Below are positions 23,601 through 31,466 of a stretch of 41,767 bases of DNA, one piece after another. The first letter of the stretch is position 1. The number at the start of each line of letters is the position of its first letter. The DNA lies in NCBI GenBank assembly GCA_903911135.1, contig CAIWCG010000211.1, positions 1 through 41,767 on the forward strand, given 5' to 3'. The translations under genes were made by a program, and so were the position numbers. The notes under the pieces were generated by a model. The model was not told where the DNA came from and ran no database searches. It was given only the letters and a program-made list of their open reading frames with translations. The stretch is from an uncultured Bacteroidota bacterium (lineage in GTDB: Bacteria > Bacteroidota > Bacteroidia > AKYH767-A > JABDAW01).

Positions 23601-25261
23601 CCGAAATCCTTGGTGGTGACCTTGCAATTGCAGGGAAATTAACTGCTGTAAGTGGGGGTACATTTAAATTCAATGATTACGATTACTATACTAATACCGG
23701 TGTTCAAAGCACCATCACACTAGCAGCCAATTCATTTACCGATAATACTTACGCTACTTTCCATGTCGATGCAACTTCAAAAATGCAGGTAATCGATGGT
23801 GTTATCGTTTTCCATTCACCTAACGGCGGAACAGGTGAAGACGTAAATATTGTAGCCGGTACTGGAACAAAAATTATTGTTGACAATCCAAGCTATAGCA
23901 GCATATTCCAATTTGGTGATAATGTTTCTTCTGCAAGACCGTTCAGAATAAAGGATTCAGTTGTTGCTTTTAACAATATCAGCATCAACCCTACCTCCCA
24001 TTACGATTCTTTAATCTTGGATTTGCCTGCAACTATCGATTCGATGGGGGTTTTATATTTAGGTATAGGAGTACTGAACCTAAATGGAAACCTCTTGACA
24101 ATATATGATACGCTTAGCAATTTTAATAATAACAACACCTCAATTGGAGCCATCCAAAGGCAGGTTGGAGGTTTTATCTATTCCGAGAATTCATCGAATG
24201 CATCTGCCGTCAGGTGGTTTACCAACAGTTCCACCAATGCTAGCTACTCCCATATATATCCATTTGGAAAGAGATATGGAAACACATTAAATTATAATCC
24301 ATTTACTTTTCAAGGAACCGATGCCGTATCTCACAGATATTTCGTAAAGATCGCCACTTATGCACCTACCACCAGTACCACAGCACATCTCCCTTATCCA
24401 TCTACCCCTACAAATGTTGTTCATATCAGGAATCTTGCTGGTGTAAATGACAGCGCTAACATCGTCAACCGTTTCTGGCAAATCGATGTTACAGGTGCTA
24501 ACCCAACAGCAACCGTTACATTTACTTATGGAGCCAATGAATTACCAGCAAATGGAAATGCGTCAATGACGGCGCAACGATATAATTCTTCAAACAATGG
24601 TTGGGTACAACCAGCAGCCATCGGTGGACAATCAAGTAGTCAGGGAAACAGGACCGTTACTGTAACCGGGGTTTCACAATTCTCACCATGGACGCTTTCC
24701 AGGTCTGGGTCTCCAATGCCAGTTGAGTTGACTGCCTTTACAGCCAACTATAATGGCAAGACGGTTGATTTGAATTGGAACACCGCTTCTGAAATAAATA
24801 ACGATCATTTCACTGTTGAGAAAACCATCAACCAAGAGAATTTTGATTTTGTAGCATGGGTGAAAGGCAATGGAAACACGAACTACAACAGTCATTATTA
24901 TGCCGAAGACAAAAACCCATATTTCGGAACTTCCTATTATCAATTGACTCAATTCGACTACAATGGCAATACTACCAAGTCGAGTTTGGTTCCTGTTGTG
25001 GTAGGCGAAAAAGGGTTCGAAATCATCAACACCTATGTGGATGGAAACGAAATCATCAACGTTAATTTAAATGATGACTCGAACGAAAAAGTGATCGTTT
25101 CAATTTATAATATACTTGGAACCAAACTTATGGATACGGAAGTAAATACTGTTCCTGGAAACAATTATTTCCAATTCAATGCCGACAAGATTGCTCAAGG
25201 CGTTTATTTGATTACCGTCAATAACGGCAAGAAAAAATTGACCAGCAAAATCGTTTATTAA
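20660..25261 (+). CDS. Giant secreted protein with type IX (type A) sorting domain
   Basis: The 1533-residue protein has a signal peptide ending near NSVFSQ. Residues about 40-290 form a beta-rich domain (AGNTGTDDNMTNAISDPTG, MVPGNAGHSYSCGLNS) that recurs in looser form near 430-600 (FPITYAPVTLTSPTTITL). A central region of Asn/Thr-rich beta repeats follows (750-1250). Near 1353 comes MPVELTAFTANYNGKTVDLN with WNTASEINNDHFTVEKT, the common linker domain before sorting modules. The C terminus has VIVSIYNILGTKLMD, FNADKIAQGVYLITV and the final SKIVY. The start region is duplicated: the same 13 bases, ATGAAAATAAATA, occur at 20660 and 20675, so either ATG may be used. Function beyond secretion and surface binding cannot be read. 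Confidence 0.88.
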   Translation: MKINRMKINIQKTMMFAGMALLVICLTNSVFSQPLFTPYTITRTTGITFNSIMSTGTTPNSTVGWRAGNTGTDDNMTNAISDPTGSWTFDYDNASRTAVLISTNGFVTFNTGTSASGSGGWPYGYVNSPYWSNNSVGQSVGPFYDDIVCSAGSNPYTQTALDSSIKYQFSGLSGNRVLTVEWHEMGHFASSTCHMSFQVKFYQVDNRIEFIYGNMVPGNAGHSYSCGLNSLTTSTSSTQYLLTQQTVNSTSFSSTAQDNLTSTPASYTMIVFSRSTTDVGIYAVSPPLSNQCNYSSSVSVVDSIRNYSATALDFSAHPVTVKDSIWGAVNTVLTYTISNNSLNSSAPLAAGAAMAVPMGTINMTAGGTYNFKSWAYFNSGPNTDQNHNNDTSSTTFYVSTVTATAANPTICSGGNTTLTATTPGFTHVFPITYAPVTLTSPTTITLANDGFSNPMVPIGFNFKYFCNNYDHLAVSANGLLSFSAYYTDYLNPVLPSNVYNNLIAFAWTDLNNPTSGTISYQTMGTTPNRQFIVNFNSVSVFGTTNITTQVILYETTNLIEIHENTVPYHNYTQGIEDSTGLVSYSPPNRNNLYWSASNDAYQFTSCPTYSWSPGATLNDSTSATPIASPTTTTTYTVTLNPGSACTKTATVTVTVTPAMGSIGAISGDTIVCQNQQSLSYYIAPVTNANSYQWDISNITGAGFSYNTNSDSVVIYMGSNSGIYTIRVRAYNSACNSYTSWVSQTIYIIGGVSGQWVGGHDNDWFKAVNWCGAIPTSTTDAVIDAALAINTPSYNMNMPVINASGAVCNNINIYGDGETFTINGTYNLDVWGDWVNGINGTSSAFVPNNSTVTFKGNTPIQFINGAIPTTFHNITVNRGSDTTTVLENVGGNFYPTTVTMNGNLSLINGLFRISEPSSVVQFTSAPTIPSTSGLELNGGTVTPGNYTITNQGLFRMTTYSSNISIGTSANNSFITSGTSALTEILGGDLAIAGKLTAVSGGTFKFNDYDYYTNTGVQSTITLAANSFTDNTYATFHVDATSKMQVIDGVIVFHSPNGGTGEDVNIVAGTGTKIIVDNPSYSSIFQFGDNVSSARPFRIKDSVVAFNNISINPTSHYDSLILDLPATIDSMGVLYLGIGVLNLNGNLLTIYDTLSNFNNNNTSIGAIQRQVGGFIYSENSSNASAVRWFTNSSTNASYSHIYPFGKRYGNTLNYNPFTFQGTDAVSHRYFVKIATYAPTTSTTAHLPYPSTPTNVVHIRNLAGVNDSANIVNRFWQIDVTGANPTATVTFTYGANELPANGNASMTAQRYNSSNNGWVQPAAIGGQSSSQGNRTVTVTGVSQFSPWTLSRSGSPMPVELTAFTANYNGKTVDLNWNTASEINNDHFTVEKTINQENFDFVAWVKGNGNTNYNSHYYAEDKNPYFGTSYYQLTQFDYNGNTTKSSLVPVVVGEKGFEIINTYVDGNEIINVNLNDDSNEKVIVSIYNILGTKLMDTEVNTVPGNNYFQFNADKIAQGVYLITVNNGKKKLTSKIVY

Positions 25262-25284
25262 CGAAAGAACAAATTAGTTTAAAG

Positions 25285-25317
25285 GCAGGTAGAATTAGTT
25301 TTCTACCTGCTTTTTTT
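25285..25317 (+). terminator. Rho-independent terminator of the giant cargo gene
   Basis: GCAGGTAGAA (25285-25294) pairs perfectly with TTCTACCTGC (25301-25310) around a 6-base loop and is followed by seven T (25311-25317). It lies 24 bases after the stop. Confidence 0.95.
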
Positions 25318-25483
25318 ATTTACTTTTATGAGTTTGCACTCGTGTTTTCGTAAAATTTTAATGCATTGCATTTTGCATATGCTTTCTTAGAAGTTCCTTT
25401 CCATTTTTTGAGCTCAAATTTCTTAATTTGGTTGATAATTAGATGATTATATAGAATACTATGGCTTTTAGAGAGACTGTTGC

Positions 25484-25714
25484 GGTCATCGCTAAGGTCA
25501 TTATCGTGACGATAATAACCTTTATTGCGACGATTATAACCTTTATCGTGACGATTATAACCTTTATCGTGACGATTATAACCTTTATCGTGACGGCTAA
25601 GGGCAATATGGTGAACGCTAAGGGTATTATCACGGCGACATTGACCAATATCATGACAGCATTGACCTTTATTGTGGCATCTATAACCTTTATCATGGCT
25701 GCAAAGGGCTTTAT
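25484..25714. repeat. Tandem array, 21-bp unit, 11 copies in two sequence variants
   Basis: Units start at 25484 and then every 21 bases up to 25694. Four central copies resemble CGTGACGATTATAACCTTTA. Others are of a second type (such as CGTGACGGCTAAGGGCAATA), mixed at both ends. All keep the ending (T/A)TAT and the 21-base register without a single slip. The array lies between the convergent giant cargo gene and dnaK and precedes element B copy 2. Confidence 0.95.
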
Positions 25715-25818
25715 TTTGGAAGGTTTTGATTTTCAATTCCGTAATTTGGGTTTCAAGGTTATCCGTGTTTTCAATTTTAATGCGGATCATCTTTTATACA
25801 TTTTCTGATGAAAGCCAT

Positions 25819-25957
25819 TTCGAAGTAGCTGCCATCAATCATAGCCCTGACATGCCCAAGGTTATCCTCTTGTGCGGAGGCATTCTTGGGGGGTATGGAA
25901 GAGATAACTGATGGCTGGCAGGACGTGCATGGAACGAGAAGAAAACATAGGCTCCAA
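25819..25957 (+). repeat. Dispersed intergenic element, subfamily B, copy 2
   Basis: It is nearly the same as copy 1 across CATAGCCCTGACATGCCCAA and GGGGGGTATGGAAGAGATAA. TTAT-C-CTCTT (25862-25871) pairs with AAGAG-ATAA (25899-25907); CTGCCA (25829-25834) can pair with TGGCAG (25917-25922). It ends ACGAGAAGAAAACATAGGCTCC in two conserved blocks (ACGAGAAG and TAGGCTCC), just before the dnaK terminator. Confidence 0.78.
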
Positions 25958-25969
25958 AAAAAGAAATGC

Positions 25970-26004
25970 AAAAGAAAAGCCCCGAAGAATTTCTTCTTCG
26001 GAGC
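25970..26004 (-). terminator. Rho-independent terminator of dnaK
   Basis: On the minus strand GCTCCGAAGAA (26004-25994), a GAAA tetraloop and TTCTTCGGGGC (25989-25979) form a stem with one G-U pair, followed by TTTTCTTTT. It lies 26 bases past the dnaK stop. Confidence 0.92.
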
Positions 26005-26030
26005 TTTCTCATGAAAAATTTTACAAACCC

Positions 26031-27959
26031 TTATTTCTTTTCGTCCTTCACCTCTTCGAAGTCCACATCGGTCACTTCGCCATCCTTTTTCGGTTCGCCA
26101 TTGTGGGCATGACCTCCATCGGCACCGGCATTCGGTTGGCCTTGAGCAGCGGCTTCTTGAGTGGCTTTATACATCTCTTCGGAAGCGGCATTCCAAGCGT
26201 TGTTCAAGGCTTCCAAGCATTTTTCTATGCCTGCCAAATCCTTGTTCTGATGTGCTTCTTTCAAGTTATTCAAAGCCAGTTGGATGGCCTCTTTCTTATC
26301 GTGCGAAATCTTTTCGCCATATTCCTTCAATTGTTTTTCAGAATTGAAGATTTGAGCATCGGCAGCATTGAGTTTCTCTACCTCTTCCTTGGCTTTCTTG
26401 TCGGCTTCGGCATTAGCTTCGGCTTCGGCTTTCATCTTCTTGATTTCTTCGTCAGACAAACCGGAAGAAGCTTCAATCCTGATGTTTTGAGATTTGCCAG
26501 TGGCCTTATCCTTTGCGGTTACATTCAAGATTCCGTTGGCATCGATATCGAAGATAACTTCGATTTGAGGAATGCCTCGAGGAGAAGGTGGAATGCCATC
26601 AAGATGGAAACGGCCAATCGTCCTGTTTCCGGCAGCCATAGGCCGTTCGCCCTGCAGAATATGAATTTCAACGGAAGGCTGATTATCGGAGGCAGTGCTG
26701 AATACTTCGCTTTTCTTGGTAGGAATAGTAGTGTTCGATTCGATGAGTTTGGTCATCACGCCACCCATGGTTTCGATGCCCAATGATAGAGGAGTGACAT
26801 CCAACAACAAAACATCGGTCACTTCACCTGTCAACACAGCACCTTGTATGGCCGCACCAACGGCAACCACTTCATCAGGATTAACTCCTTTATGTGGGGC
26901 TTTGCCGAAGAATTTCTCTACCAATTCTTGAATAGCTGGCATTCGAGTAGAACCACCGACCAATATCACTTCATCAATCTGGCTTACTGATAAACCTGCA
27001 TCAGACAATGCTTTCTTGCAAGGTTCCAATGTGGCTTGAATCAATTTATCAGCCAACTGTTCGAACTTGGCACGAGACAATTGTTTTACCAAGTGTTTTG
27101 GAATTCCATCCACCGGCATGATGTATGGTAAATTTATTTCAGTAGTTGCAGAACTTGACAATTCAATTTTGGCTTTTTCTGCAGCTTCCTTCAAACGTTG
27201 AAGAGCCATCGGGTCTTTCTTTAAGTCGAGGCCTTCATCTTTCTTGAATTCTTCTGCCAACCAATCGATGATGACCTGGTCGAAATCGTCGCCACCAAGA
27301 TGGGTATCACCATTGGTAGATTTTACTTCGAATACGCCATCACCCAATTCAAGGATGGAAATATCAAATGTCCCTCCACCCAAATCGAATACAGCAATTT
27401 TCTCGTCCTTATGTTTCTTGTCCAAGCCATAAGCCAAAGCAGCTGCAGTAGGCTCGTTGATGATTCTTAAAACCTTAAGACCGGCAATTTCTCCAGCTTC
27501 TTTAGTAGCCTGGCGCTGTGAATCGTTAAAATAAGCAGGCACCGTGATAACCGCTTCGGTAACTTCACCGCCAAGATAATCTTCTGCAGTCTTTTTCATT
27601 TTCTGAAGAACCATGGCAGAAATTTCTTGAGGAGTATATAACCTATCGGCAATTTTTACACGAGGTGTGCTGTTGTCACCTCTTACCACTTGATAAGGCA
27701 CCCTAGAAGTTTCTTTGGTGACTTGATCAAAAGTTTCTCCCATGAATCGTTTGATGGAGAAAACGGTGTTTTTGGCATTTGTTATAGCCTGCCGTTTTGC
27801 AGGATCACCCACTTTTCGTTCGCCATTATCTATAAAAGCTACGATAGAAGGGGTGGTTCTTTTCCCTTCGCTGTTAGGAATTACTACTGGCTCATTACCT
27901 TCCATTACGGAAACGCAAGAGTTGGTGGTTCCTAAATCTATTCCAATTACTTTTCTCAT
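26031..27959 (-). CDS. dnaK: Molecular chaperone DnaK (Hsp70)
   Basis: The 642-residue protein is a full-length DnaK: an ATP-driven cytoplasmic chaperone working with DnaJ and GrpE. The nucleotide-binding domain shows [50 protein letters not shown] and [12 protein letters not shown]. The substrate-binding domain starts after the linker [16 protein letters not shown]. The C terminus ends in the acidic [12 protein letters not shown], the usual EEVK-type tail. No dnaJ or grpE gene adjoins it. The upstream spacer (27960-28188) is AT-rich; I found neither a CIRCE operator nor a strong TAnnTTTG promoter there. Confidence 0.98.
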   Translation of the reverse strand: MRKVIGIDLGTTNSCVSVMEGNEPVVIPNSEGKRTTPSIVAFIDNGERKVGDPAKRQAITNAKNTVFSIKRFMGETFDQVTKETSRVPYQVVRGDNSTPRVKIADRLYTPQEISAMVLQKMKKTAEDYLGGEVTEAVITVPAYFNDSQRQATKEAGEIAGLKVLRIINEPTAAALAYGLDKKHKDEKIAVFDLGGGTFDISILELGDGVFEVKSTNGDTHLGGDDFDQVIIDWLAEEFKKDEGLDLKKDPMALQRLKEAAEKAKIELSSSATTEINLPYIMPVDGIPKHLVKQLSRAKFEQLADKLIQATLEPCKKALSDAGLSVSQIDEVILVGGSTRMPAIQELVEKFFGKAPHKGVNPDEVVAVGAAIQGAVLTGEVTDVLLLDVTPLSLGIETMGGVMTKLIESNTTIPTKKSEVFSTASDNQPSVEIHILQGERPMAAGNRTIGRFHLDGIPPSPRGIPQIEVIFDIDANGILNVTAKDKATGKSQNIRIEASSGLSDEEIKKMKAEAEANAEADKKAKEEVEKLNAADAQIFNSEKQLKEYGEKISHDKKEAIQLALNNLKEAHQNKDLAGIEKCLEALNNAWNAASEEMYKATQEAAAQGQPNAGADGGHAHNGEPKKDGEVTDVDFEEVKDEKK

Positions 27960-28188
27960 GTTATTTATTTTTAATTATTTTCCTACCCCGTTTTCAATGA
28001 TTATGCCAAGACGACAATGAGCAAATTTGTCATAGATATTTACTATCAGGCAAATAAATCTGTCAAAAACCAATAACAAAAATGGCAAAAGGATGACAAA
28101 ATTGTGCAAGATGTGCTAATAAGACACTATTGTCAGTCCATCAGCCGAGTAATAACTATTTTGAAGTGAAGTTAAAGTAGGAACTTTA

Positions 28189-29205
28189 TTATTGAAAACC
28201 CAAATGCCCGGTGATGGGACCACTCATCAAGGAATCCTTAGATAATTGACTAAGCATCATTCCATGAAGCATATAGGTATTCCTGCTCGAGAAGATTCCG
28301 ATGCCACCATTGATGTTTGTAAACTCCGGTTTCTCTTGAACGATGCCTATGGAAGGCTGGTAAACCTGAATATAAGTGTTCAAGTCCATAGAACCCACAG
28401 TCCAGATATAATCCAATGAATCCAAATGACGGCTACCTCCTGGTATGGGTTGCAAACGATTGGCCAAGAAAAGATAAAACTCATCTCCGCTGATATCCTG
28501 CTCCAAGGCTTCGCCAGGATTAAGATTATAACCTAAAGTATCCAATGACTGCATGTTGCCGAAAGACCAATCCAAAGTTTTGGGAACAAAGGTGCCTGTG
28601 GAAGGCAACATTTCATCATAATGAATACGGATAACGAGATTATATACCTTTCCATTTTGGGCGGTGTACCATTTCACACGGATAGGAGTAGACTGAATCC
28701 AGTTGATGGTGGCATTATTTCTATTCGGGGTGATGGGAAGAATGTCGTGAACGATGGATGTTTGACTGGTAACGGTGTTGCCCGATTCCGAATTCTTGAC
28801 GGTCAGCACATACTGGCTGTTTTGATCGATGACGGTATTGACAGGCGTTTTATACAGCACATTCGAATCGTTTGCAAAGGTGCCAGGGTCTTTCGGCATA
28901 CTGTTGTCGCGAATCAAATGTATGGGTGCACCCACAGCCGTTCCGTTGGTATATTTCTGGAGTAAAATGGTGAGCACACCGGCAGGATAATTTATTGAAT
29001 CCGCTATTTTGGCATACGACATTTCGTTTCCGGGGCCCAAGAAAGCCTTGTTTATACGGAGATATTGAACACTGTCATGAGGGTTCAGCAAGCCATAGAC
29101 TATCATCGATTCTTTCCAGGGGGCGTTCACCTGCAAATCGTTTTTACACGAGAAGAGGCTGCTGCACACGGCGAGGACAAGAAGGTATTTTAGGATATTT
29201 TTCAT
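28189..29205 (-). CDS. Lipoprotein of unknown function (possibly DUF4249-like)
   Basis: From ATG 29205 the protein has 338 residues and a clean lipoprotein signal (MKNILKYLLVLAVCSSLFSC, Cys20), so it is expected on the periplasmic or outer face of a membrane. The longer frame from 29244 would put 13 residues before the signal and would start upstream of the -7 box at 29211-29218, so I reject it. The body is beta-rich (ESMIVYGLLNPHDSVQYLRI, VLTILLQKYT, PIRVKWYTAQNGKVYNLVIR) and resembles Bacteroidota DUF4249-type lipoproteins, though I am not sure of that assignment. It is a single gene between dnaK and mutY. Confidence 0.75.
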   Translation of the reverse strand: MKNILKYLLVLAVCSSLFSCKNDLQVNAPWKESMIVYGLLNPHDSVQYLRINKAFLGPGNEMSYAKIADSINYPAGVLTILLQKYTNGTAVGAPIHLIRDNSMPKDPGTFANDSNVLYKTPVNTVIDQNSQYVLTVKNSESGNTVTSQTSIVHDILPITPNRNNATINWIQSTPIRVKWYTAQNGKVYNLVIRIHYDEMLPSTGTFVPKTLDWSFGNMQSLDTLGYNLNPGEALEQDISGDEFYLFLANRLQPIPGGSRHLDSLDYIWTVGSMDLNTYIQVYQPSIGIVQEKPEFTNINGGIGIFSSRNTYMLHGMMLSQLSKDSLMSGPITGHLGFQ

Positions 29206-29210
29206 GGATG

Positions 29211-29218
29211 CAAATATA
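29211..29218 (-). promoter_or_regulatory. -7 box 5 bases upstream of the lipoprotein ATG
   Basis: On the minus strand TATATTTG matches TAnnTTTG exactly and is separated from the ATG at 29205 by CATCC. The expected transcript would have little or no 5' leader. No -33 TTTG is evident at the right distance. Confidence 0.5.
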
Positions 29219-29258
29219 TATAAATTGGTTATACTGATAACCATTCATTTTTTCTTTT

Positions 29259-29420
29259 GGGGGCGCCCCCTTTCAGCAGCCAAGGGAGAAAAGGCTGCTG
29301 AAAGGGGTCGGGGTGTTGCGTGGGTTCGCTACGCTCCGTTTTTGCCGCCACCAACAAACGCAAGATAAAGGCGGCAAAGAACCGCCTATCGGCGCCACTA
29401 CACTCCCTCGCCCGAGGCTA
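29259..29420. other. GC-rich segment with several stable hairpins, unexplained
   Basis: The segment contains the palindrome GGGGGCGCCCCC (29259-29270). Overlapping it, CCCCTTTCAGCAGCC (29267-29281) is the perfect complement of 29293-29307, so the two structures compete for the same bases. A third pair is TTTGCCGCC (29341-29349) with GGCGGCAAA (29370-29378). Base composition is clearly richer in G+C than the surroundings. No open frame with recognisable coding content runs through it. It fills the spacer between the lipoprotein gene and the array at 29545; 29421-29544 shows nothing. Confidence 0.7.
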
Positions 29421-29544
29421 CGAATAAACTTTACAGCAAACTTTTCAGATGCGACTCGCTAAAATGGTCAAAATCTATCTCCGAAATTTAACTTCAGCAG
29501 ATGAAAACAGGCTAATTGATTGTTTATCAATGTTTTCATATAAT

Positions 29545-29770
29545 TATTGGAACGATTCTACCTATCGGTAGCAAGCCGCTACCGATAGGTAGCAGGTCGC
29601 TACCGATAGGTAGCAGGTCGCTGCCGATAGGTAGCAAGTCGCTACCGATAGGTAGCAAGTCGCTACCGGTAGGTAGCAAGTCGCTACCGATAGGTAGCAG
29701 GTCGCTACCGATAGGTAGCAAGTCGCTGCCGATAGGTAGAATTGAAGTTTTGATGGGAATTGTTCCAATA
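29545..29770. repeat. Tandem array of 21-bp hairpin units, 8 copies plus partial, inside an inverted repeat
   Basis: Units start at 29559 and then every 21 bases to 29706, with a partial at 29727. Nearly every unit is itself a hairpin, GCTACC-GATA-GGTAGC, separated by AAGTC or AGGTC. The whole array is bracketed by TATTGGAAC (29545-29553) and its reverse complement GTTCCAATA (29762-29770), and by ATTCTACC (29555-29562) with GGTAGAAT (29735-29742). On the right the two inverted blocks are separated by about 19 extra bases flanked by GAATT. Element A copy 3 starts 8 bases further on. Confidence 0.95.
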
Positions 29771-29777
29771 AAAAGAT

Positions 29778-29912
29778 GTTTCGAAGCTACCTGCCGTCGA
29801 AGCATAGCCCCGATAGTAGCGGCAGCCCGCTGCTTTGTTTCGGTAATGATGATGCAGCGGCTACAGCGGATAGCGGGACGCAGATGGGACGAGAAGAGGA
29901 CGTAGGCTCCAA
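29778..29912 (+). repeat. Dispersed intergenic element, subfamily A, copy 3
   Basis: TTTCGAAGCTACCTGCC at the 5' end, the invariant core ATAGCCCCGATAGTAGCGG to GCGGATAGCGGGACGCAG, and the 3' end ACGAGAAG...TAGGCTCC are all present. The predicted loop reads TTTGTTTCGGTAATGATGAT, differing from copy 1 at four bases while both stems stay intact. AT-rich direct repeats (AATTATAAATTATAAAT) follow at 29932-29948. The spacer to the mutY stop at 29987 shows nothing else. Confidence 0.82.
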
Positions 29913-29986
29913 ATAGAAATTATAAATGTTGAATTATAAATTATAAATCGGGAAGGTGGAATGTGGGCATTTCGGTCGAAAACGGA

Positions 29987-31030
29987 TTATTTGTCGGCCA
30001 AAAAATTCTCCATCAGCTTGGGCACGGCATATTGGTGGTGGTGCTTGGCGCTGACCCAAAAATATTCGTTGTCCAAATCTAAGGCCTTTTCCACCGTCAC
30101 CTCATAAAAAATGGCATGGATGGTTTGATGCGACAATTTATGGAGCTCCTCTTGGCTCACGTTGACAATTTGATAGTGTTCATTTTTAAACAAATCGGTC
30201 CAGATTGCATCTTTCATGATTTTTTTCGGTGTCATGGCCTTTTTTGTCTCAATCATGGGAAACTGGTAGAGATTTTTCCAGATGTCGTTGCCGGTTCTTT
30301 TCATCATCACGAACCGATTTTTATACCTTATATATATATAGCTGAAAAAACGGTGCCTCACGGCGGTGGTTTTCGCCTTGTAGGGCAATTTGTTTACGGC
30401 ATCGGTTTTCAAGGCCACACAACTTTGATTCAAGGGGCAGATTTCACAGTTAGGATTGGCAGGTTTGCACATCAAACTGCCGAATTCCATGATGGCCTGG
30501 TTATAGATTGCGGGATTCCTTTGGTCCATAAGTTCCTTTGCCAGCTCGTTGAAGACCTTTTTACCAGTATGAGAATCTATGGCCGTTTCAATGCCGAAAT
30601 ATCTCGACAGCAATCGAAAGACATTGCCATCCACAACCGGCACCACCACATCAAAAGCAAAGGAGGCGATGGCAGCGGCAGTATAAGTTCCGACACCTTT
30701 CAGCTTAAGCAGCTCTTCAAAGCTATCTGGAAAAATACCTTGATGCTCCTTGACGATAATTTTTGCAGTATGGTGAAGATTTCTTGCCCTGGAATAATAA
30801 CCAAGACCTTGCCAGAGTTTCAAAACAGTATCTTCATGGGCAGCAGCCAAATCAAAGACAGTAGGGAAATTGGCTACAAATTTTTCATAGTATGGCATTC
30901 CTTGCTCTACCCTGGTTTGCTGCAAAATAACTTCTGATAGCCATATTTTATAGGCATCATGGCTATTCCTCCAAGGCAAATCCCGTTTATTGATACTATA
31001 CCAATCCATGATAATGTCGCTGAAACCCAT
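29987..31030 (-). CDS. mutY: A/G-specific adenine glycosylase
   Basis: The 347-residue protein has the full MutY layout. It removes adenine mispaired with 8-oxoguanine or guanine during base-excision repair. The N-terminal HhH-GPD domain has the catalytic Glu33 in SEVILQQTR, the helix-hairpin-helix LKLKGVGTYTAAAI and the catalytic Asp134 in VVDGNVFR. A 4Fe-4S cluster is formed by Cys188, 195, 198 and 204 in the C-X6-C-X2-C-X5-C pattern. The C-terminal NUDIX-like domain, which recognises 8-oxoG, includes ELHKLSHQTIHA. It is divergent from hup; a TTAATTTG box (31035-31042) lies only 4 bases before its ATG. Confidence 0.97.
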   Translation of the reverse strand: MGFSDIIMDWYSINKRDLPWRNSHDAYKIWLSEVILQQTRVEQGMPYYEKFVANFPTVFDLAAAHEDTVLKLWQGLGYYSRARNLHHTAKIIVKEHQGIFPDSFEELLKLKGVGTYTAAAIASFAFDVVVPVVDGNVFRLLSRYFGIETAIDSHTGKKVFNELAKELMDQRNPAIYNQAIMEFGSLMCKPANPNCEICPLNQSCVALKTDAVNKLPYKAKTTAVRHRFFSYIYIRYKNRFVMMKRTGNDIWKNLYQFPMIETKKAMTPKKIMKDAIWTDLFKNEHYQIVNVSQEELHKLSHQTIHAIFYEVTVEKALDLDNEYFWVSAKHHHQYAVPKLMENFLADK

Positions 31031-31103
31031 ATCGCAAATTAACTATTTTAATATAAAATAAGCTTCAAAACCAATTCTATTTTTTAGTTTCCCAATAAAA
31101 TTC

Positions 31104-31111
31104 TATCTTTG
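31104..31111 (+). promoter_or_regulatory. -7 promoter box of the HU–TPR–bS22 run
   Basis: TATCTTTG matches TAnnTTTG exactly, 43 bases before the ATG at 31155. The -33 position holds a T-run (TTTTT at 31081-31085) and no TTTG. Confidence 0.55.
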
Positions 31112-31154
31112 CAGCCCTCAAATTTAATTTATTAACAATAAAAGGTATTTTAAT

Positions 31155-31463
31155 ATGAATAAAGTTAGCATGACAAAGCAAAAGTTGATCAACGCACTTT
31201 CGCAAAAAACCGGCATAGAAAAAGTCGTAGTAACAGAGATCGTTGAATCAACATTTAATGTGATTAAACAAACTATGATCAACGGAGAAAATGTTTATTT
31301 AAGAGGATTTGGCAGTTTCATAGTAAAGAGAAGGAAAGGAAAAATCGGGAGAAACATTACCAAAGGTTTGACTGTTATAGTACCTGAAAGATTTGTACCT
31401 ACATGGAAGGCATCAAAATCTTTTGGCGACAAGGTAAAAGCTTCAAATAAGAAGAGACTTTAA
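31155..31463 (+). CDS. HU-family DNA-binding protein
   Basis: The 102-residue histone-like protein bends and compacts DNA as a dimer. The N-terminal helices (KQKLINALSQKTGIEKVVVTEIVESTFNVIKQTMI) and the beta-arm region (ENVYLRGFGSFIVKRRKGKIGRNITKG) are typical; each is given here as the family hallmark in parts: LINALSQKTGIEK and YLRGFGSFIVKRRKG. The proline that intercalates in E. coli HU (GRNP) is replaced by Ile in GRNITKG, which I recall as common in this phylum. It ends in a basic tail (SNKKRL). ATG 31170 is an alternative start that would fit the classical N terminus MTKxKLI. The TPR gene begins 3 bases after its stop. Confidence 0.93.
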   Translation: MNKVSMTKQKLINALSQKTGIEKVVVTEIVESTFNVIKQTMINGENVYLRGFGSFIVKRRKGKIGRNITKGLTVIVPERFVPTWKASKSFGDKVKASNKKRL

Positions 31464-31466
31464 TTA

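Noticed and set aside
25461-25808. Coding gene made of heptapeptide repeats through the 21-bp array
   Set aside because: Long frames are open on both strands only because 21 is a multiple of three. They lack start signals and recognisable homology, and the same effect occurs at every array.
27994-28008. Sigma-54-like promoter before dnaK
   Set aside because: The minus strand reads TGGCATAATCATTGA, with the right GG and TTG spacing but without the -12 C. One imperfect short match in AT-rich DNA is not enough, and no enhancer site is visible.
27960-28188. CIRCE (HrcA) operator before dnaK
   Set aside because: No TTAGCACTC/GAGTGCTAA inverted repeat is present.
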